From Herbidospora sakaeratensis (lineage in GTDB: Bacteria > Actinomycetota > Actinomycetes > Streptosporangiales > Streptosporangiaceae): 64,000 bases of DNA. Position 1 is the stretch's first letter, and the number at the start of each line of letters is the position of its first letter. The position numbers and the translations under genes are program-made. The stretch covers positions 124,001 through 188,000 of the forward strand of contig NZ_BBXC01000013.1 of assembly GCF_001570525.1 (NCBI RefSeq). Direction: 5' to 3'. Positions 60,631 to 64,000 of this stretch are shown here, one piece after another. Under the pieces are notes generated by a model. That model was not told the DNA's origin. It ran no database searches and saw only the letters and a program-made list of their open reading frames with translations.

Positions 60631-61980
60631 TCAGGCCCTGGTCCACCGCTGGGTGGCCTGGCCGTTGCACGAGGCCACGGTCACGGTGGCGGAGTTGCCG
60701 GTGCCGGTGACGTTGAGGCACAGGTTGTTGGCGCCGCTGGTCACGGTGCCGTTGGAGTTGAACGTCCACTGCTGGTTGTTGTTGGTGTGGCAGTCCCACA
60801 ACTGCACGCGGGTGCCCGACCCGGCGTTCGTGGGGGAGTCGAGGCACTTGCCGAGCGTCTGGAGCCGGCCCGAGCCGTAGCTGAAGACCTGGTTCGGGTT
60901 GGTGTGGCAGTCGTAGATCTGCAGCAGGGTGCCGTTGGCGCTGGCGCTGTTCGGCGAGTCGACGCAGCGCCCGGCCGCCTCGTTGCGCAGGCGGAAACTG
61001 GTCGAGGGGCTCGGCGACGGCGTGGGCGACGGGGTGGCGCTCGGCGACGGCGACGGACTGGGCGACGGGTTGGGGCCGGAGGTGCTCTGGAACTGGGAGA
61101 AGAACTTCCAGACCTCGTTCTTGGTCCAGGTCTGCGCGCCGTTCTCGGTGTACGTCCCGTCCACCGGCGCGGGCGTGTGACCGTTGTCGTACGCGGCCCA
61201 GACCACCGGATACCCGGCCCGGCAGCCCGAGTAGGCGGTGACGACGTGGCTCCGGCTGCCGGAACCCGGCTCGGGCGGGTTCTGCGCGGTGCACCCGTTG
61301 TTGCGGACGAACCTGTCGCGCAGCGACCGTCCCTGCGAGATGTTCAGCACGTTGTCGGTGATGCCGTGCAGCCCCATGTACGCGATGGGCTGGCTGCCGC
61401 CGTTGCACCCGCTGAGCTGCGCGCCGGCGAACACCGCGACCGCGCGGAAGACGTTCGCCCGGCTGCACGCCAGGGAGTAGCTCATGCCGCCGCCGTAGCT
61501 GAAGCCCATGGCGAACCGCAACGACGGGTCGACGCAGAGGTCGGCCTCGACACGCTGCATGATGTCGTCGAAGAGGGTGACGTCCTCGCCGTTGGAGTTG
61601 GCCCACCCGTTGTTGAGGCCCTGCGGCGAGATGAAGATCGCGGTGTTGTTGGCGAGCTGCCGCTGCCCGTAGTAGGACCACGACGACCCGCTGCCGCCGC
61701 CGGAGTCGACGTCGTTCATGGTGCCGTTCAGCCAGTGGATGCCGAACATCAGCCGGTAGGGCGTGGTGTTGTTGTAGTTCGCCGGGATCCGCAGAATGAA
61801 CTGGCGGTTCTTCCCGCTCGACTGGATGGTGTGCGTTCCGCTGGTCAGCGTCGGGGTCTTCCCGCATCCGGAGGTACCGGCCGCGGCGGCGCTGCCGCTG
61901 TTCATCGCCAGGTGCGCCGCGAGCAGGACGAGCGACGCGACCAGCGCCATCGCCCCGCGAATGAACCTAGGCTTCGACAT
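60631..61980 (-). CDS. secreted CE1-type (PHB-depolymerase/feruloyl-like) esterase with C-terminal ricin-type CBM13
   Basis: This protein has 449 residues. The ATG at 61980 has a GGAGGG site. Signal peptide (MSKPRFIRGAMALVASLVLL, cleavage near AAAA), then the esterase: RQFILRIPANYNNTTPYRLM, HWLNGTMNDVDSGGG, nucleophile FAMGFSYGGGMSYSLACS (G-x-S-x-G), Asp in GLHGITDNVLN, His in NGHTPAPVDG. A Pro-Ser linker (about 296-318) leads to a beta-trefoil lectin (CVDSPNSASANGTLLQIYDC, CLDSPTNAGSGTRVQLWDC). It likely removes acyl groups from plant xylan. It is not close to other xylan genes. A CebR-like site lies upstream. Confidence 0.88.
   Translation of the reverse strand: MSKPRFIRGAMALVASLVLLAAHLAMNSGSAAAAGTSGCGKTPTLTSGTHTIQSSGKNRQFILRIPANYNNTTPYRLMFGIHWLNGTMNDVDSGGGSGSSWSYYGQRQLANNTAIFISPQGLNNGWANSNGEDVTLFDDIMQRVEADLCVDPSLRFAMGFSYGGGMSYSLACSRANVFRAVAVFAGAQLSGCNGGSQPIAYMGLHGITDNVLNISQGRSLRDRFVRNNGCTAQNPPEPGSGSRSHVVTAYSGCRAGYPVVWAAYDNGHTPAPVDGTYTENGAQTWTKNEVWKFFSQFQSTSGPNPSPSPSPSPSATPSPTPSPSPSTSFRLRNEAAGRCVDSPNSASANGTLLQIYDCHTNPNQVFSYGSGRLQTLGKCLDSPTNAGSGTRVQLWDCHTNNNQQWTFNSNGTVTSGANNLCLNVTGTGNSATVTVASCNGQATQRWTRA
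61007..61080 (-). repeat. Pro-Ser linker-coding repeat in the CE1 gene
   Basis: Alternating Pro-Ser codons with a few Thr/Ala (minus strand) join the esterase to the CBM13. Confidence 0.6.
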
Positions 61981-62552
61981 TCGCGATTCCCTCCGGCTGT
62001 GGGGGCCGGGCCGGCGATAAAGACATCGTTCTGCGTTCCTCTCCATCAGGTGCACCGGAAACGAGGTGGGAGCGCTGAGGTTGCAGCGGAGCACATACGA
62101 CCTGGTCATGAATGTCAAGCAGCTTGATACGCGGGACCCGCTGGCCAGGGAAGGTTCGGGCCGATCGCGTGAAACTTTCGTGGGTAACAGCCCGATCGTA
62201 GGCCGGTGGCGGGTGTCCGCGTCGACCTATGAGCCATCGCCATATGGGACTCTTCGCGTCCATAAGTTTCGGAATAACGCCGATAATTTCATCCGAATGA
62301 GATCGACGCGCGGTCGGGGATCGGCACGCTGTTCTCGACCTGGTCGGGGTCGAGACTCCCGGGTCGACCTGGATGATTCCGGCTCCCTTGCGGGGCGCCG
62401 CCCGGAGGCGTTCGAGGACCTGCCGGAAGTTCAGGGGCCGCGAGATGGGCGCATCGCCGCCGGGGGAGCGATCGGAACGCAATACACGTTCGTGCCTCAT
62501 GGCGGGTACGGCGCTCAGGTAACGTCCAGAGACGGGCGACTCGAGGTGGATC
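61981..62552. other. 572-base intergenic stretch with no intact gene
   Basis: Apart from the CebR-like half site, I find no gene. GC content falls around 62170-62310. Open frames on both strands here lack conserved motifs. The minus strand of 62290-62500 reads ISRPLNFRQVLERLRAAPRK with a likely frame break soon after. It has protein-like composition and may be a decayed gene, but I do not recognise it. Confidence 0.5.
62067..62080. promoter_or_regulatory. CebR-like half site before the CE1 esterase gene
   Basis: TGGGAGCGCTGAGG matches the first ten bases of the CebR-type consensus TGGGAGCGCTCCCA (recalled). It lies 87 bases upstream of the esterase start. Confidence 0.35.
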
Positions 62553-62831
62553 ATGAAGGTCGTGGTGATCGGGGCGGGGATGGGCGGCCTGGCGCTGGCT
62601 CAGGCGTTGTCCCGTGGCGGGATCGAGGTGGTCGTCCACGAACGTGATCGGGCCGTGGAGGCCACCGGGGGATACCGGCTCCACCTCGACCACCGGGCCT
62701 GCGCCGTGTTGCGCCGCCATCTCGCGCCGAGTCACTATCAGGCGCTGCTCGCCAGCTCGGCCGGGCGGCAGGCGTTCACGCGGTTCGCCATGGCCGACCA
62801 CCGGATGCGCCTGCTGTTGGGGTGCCGGTAA
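62553..62831 (+). pseudogene. truncated FAD-dependent oxidoreductase (N-terminal fragment)
   Basis: A good ribosome site (GAGGTGG) precedes the ATG at 62553. The fragment has only the dinucleotide-binding fold (MKVVVIGAGMGGLALAQALS, then VVVHERDRAVEATGGYRLHL) and ends after about 89 native residues. The last codons (LLGCR) come from the transposon end that starts at 62819. Full enzymes of this flavin hydroxylase type have about 400 residues, so the gene was cut by the insertion. Confidence 0.8.
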
Positions 62832-63230
62832 GAACGTTGTCACACGCCCCAAACCGGGATGATCTTGTTTTGTGACCTGGCTTGTTGATGCTGAGCCGTC
62901 ATGGCGCGTGCCCCGATGGACATCGATGAACTGGTCGAGCACTGGACGATCCTGGACGAGGAACGTGATCTGATCGCAGGGAAGCGCGGTGCCACCCGCC
63001 TCGGCTTCGTGATCTTGCTCAAGTTCTACACCCGGCAGGGCCGGTTTCCGCGCGGGCGCGGGGAATTGAGAGGAAGGAGGAGGTCGAGCACGTGGCCAAG
63101 CAGATCAACGTGGCCGCCGCGGACCTTTCCTCCTATGAGTGGTCCGGATCGACGATCGAATACCACCGCAGCCAGATCCGCGCCCACCTCGGATTCCGTA
63201 CGTGCTCGGCCGCCGATGCCGTGGTGCGGG
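62819..63230 (+). mobile_element. Tn3-family transposon remnant (left end and transposase start)
   Basis: GGGGTGCCGGTAAGAACGTT (62819-62838) and following bases look like the terminal inverted repeat of an actinomycete Tn3-family element (GGGG start, TAAG/ACGTT block). The transposase N-terminus starts 82 bases inside, the usual layout. Only about 410 bases remain. The other end is not in the window, so the right part was lost by deletion. Confidence 0.65.
62901..63230 (+). pseudogene. Tn3-family transposase N-terminal fragment, frameshifted and truncated
   Basis: The ATG at 62901 begins DIDELVEHWTILDEERDLIA and GKRGATRLGFVILLKFYTRQ with GRFPRGRGEL, the DUF4158-type N-terminus of Tn3 transposases. 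A one-base shift near 63068-63078 moves the frame, after which VEHVAKQINVAAADLSSYEW and STIEYHRSQIRAHLGFRTCS follow. Homology stops at about 63220. It is non-functional. Confidence 0.82.
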
Positions 63231-63273
63231 TTGCCAGGAAGGACTGGACGGTCCCATCGTGCGCATGTGGGTG

Positions 63274-63966
63274 TCACGCCATGGCAACGCAGTCGACTTC
63301 GATGTCGAAATTCCCTGGCCAGGCGGGAACGCAGACGAAGACGCGGGACGGCGGGTCGACGGGGAAGTAGCGCGTGTAAATGGTGTTGACCGCCGCGAAC
63401 TTCTCGACCGATGTGCAGTACACGGTGCACTTGAGAATCTTGTCCAGCGACGAGCCCGCCGCCTGGAGGCAGAGTTCCATCTGGTTGAGGACGAGTTCGG
63501 TCTGCCGCTCGATCGATGCCCCAGCAGCGACCTGTCCGCTGCCCGGGTCGAAAGGTGGGAACCTGGAAACGTAGATCGTGTCGCCGTGCCTGGTCACGGC
63601 CGAGGTCGGTGCCTTCCACCGTTCGAGGTAGGTCGACAGCGGCTCGACGCGAATGATTTCCCTGCTGGTCGCCGGTTCTGGGACGTCGTAGGTCTCCAGG
63701 ACGCGCCGGTCGAGAAGCGGGATGAGCCGGCCGATGACGAGATCGGTGAAATGCGGTGTCGCCTGGTGGACGGCGAACGCCTCACGTGAGGCGTGGCGTT
63801 CCAGGATCACGATCTCGTGGTCGTCGTCGAGTTGCCGGTGGGGGATGAAGGAGATGTTGCCGGGTTCTGTTCGCGCGGCCCGGGTGATCTCCTGAAGGAG
63901 AGCGAGCGCCTTGTTCTGATTGCCGTTTGCGATCGACAGGCGGGCGATGACTTGCAGTTCGGGCAT
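63274..63966 (-). CDS. fusion of an antibiotic-biosynthesis-monooxygenase (ABM) domain and a RidA domain
   Basis: This protein has 230 residues, with an AGGAAAG ribosome site before the ATG at 63966. Residues 1-98 are an ABM-type ferredoxin-like domain (LQVIARLSIANGNQNKALAL, ISFIPHRQLDDDHEIVILER, HFTDLVIGRLIPLLD). Residues about 105-230 are a RidA domain (GDTIYVSRFPPFDPGSGQVA, MELCLQAAGSSLDKILKCTV) with the ligand Arg kept (PPSRVFVCVPAWPGNFDIEV). It may both oxidise or degrade an enamine/quinone-like metabolite and deaminate its imine. The role is inferred. Neighbours beyond the window are unknown. Confidence 0.85.
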   Translation of the reverse strand: MPELQVIARLSIANGNQNKALALLQEITRAARTEPGNISFIPHRQLDDDHEIVILERHASREAFAVHQATPHFTDLVIGRLIPLLDRRVLETYDVPEPATSREIIRVEPLSTYLERWKAPTSAVTRHGDTIYVSRFPPFDPGSGQVAAGASIERQTELVLNQMELCLQAAGSSLDKILKCTVYCTSVEKFAAVNTIYTRYFPVDPPSRVFVCVPAWPGNFDIEVDCVAMA

Positions 63967-64000
63967 GGCTTTCCTGTCGCCGCCGCATCGTGGCCTGCGC

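Noticed and set aside
62066-62647. Open frame of 193 codons on the plus strand
   Set aside because: It lacks conserved motifs and overlaps the FAD fragment in another frame. The composition is not that of a coding gene.

Overview
The window is GC-rich actinomycete chromosome. It has many GTG starts, ATGA/GTGA gene overlaps, two luciferase-like (F420-type) oxidoreductases, a mycothiol-type DinB protein, and secreted cellulases carrying CBM2 modules on Ser-Pro linkers. These traits suggest a soil, cellulolytic member of the Streptosporangiales (Nonomuraea-like). That placement is inference. No rRNA, tRNA or CRISPR array was seen.

Layout. 1-2913: the 5' part of a large secreted beta-helix protein, with a clear promoter and palindromic operator. 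2996-14271: a twelve-gene minus-strand operon that takes tryptophan through kynurenine, 3-hydroxyanthranilate and 2-aminomuconate to pyruvate and acetyl-CoA, with a divergent Lrp/AsnC regulator at 14392. 14813-27379: a second catabolic island of two divergent operons. One encodes a luciferase-like oxidoreductase, a TIGR04076-like protein and an XRE-cupin regulator. The other encodes a complete peptide/opine-type ABC importer, a DUF885-SnoaL-RidA fusion protein, another luciferase-like oxidoreductase, an amidohydrolase and a SnoaL protein. Its substrate is unknown, and it is the best candidate here for an undescribed system.

27403-33438: secreted proteins (two related to each other), a lipoprotein, a tiny two-cysteine secreted peptide, a decayed MarR-like remnant, and LRV and HEAT-repeat proteins. 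33413-41816: small regulator/enzyme pairs (HxlR, MerR, an ECF sigma factor, a DHFR-fold reductase, an MBL hydrolase, a beta-lactamase-family hydrolase, a PPOX protein, an aldo-keto reductase, DoxX). 41850-47700: a GH6-CBM2 protein, an FAD monooxygenase with a divergent PadR regulator, an FAD oxidoreductase, and a seven-repeat secreted propeller. 47719-51303: a secreted protein and a NarL-type two-component operon that ends with a receiver-only protein.

51428-56829: a LacI regulator between a pectin-lyase-fold secreted protein and a GH9-CBM2 cellulase, with LacI-type palindromes. 56883-61980: a small protein, a lipoprotein alpha/beta hydrolase, a large (HPII-type) catalase split by an in-frame amber codon, and a CE1-type esterase with a ricin-type CBM13 module. 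61981-64000: an intergenic stretch, an FAD-oxidoreductase fragment cut by a Tn3-family transposon remnant, and an ABM-RidA fusion protein.

The two catabolic regions appear independent. The plant-polymer genes are scattered but share architecture and operator style. Family assignments rest on motifs read by eye and on recalled family knowledge; no database search was run.
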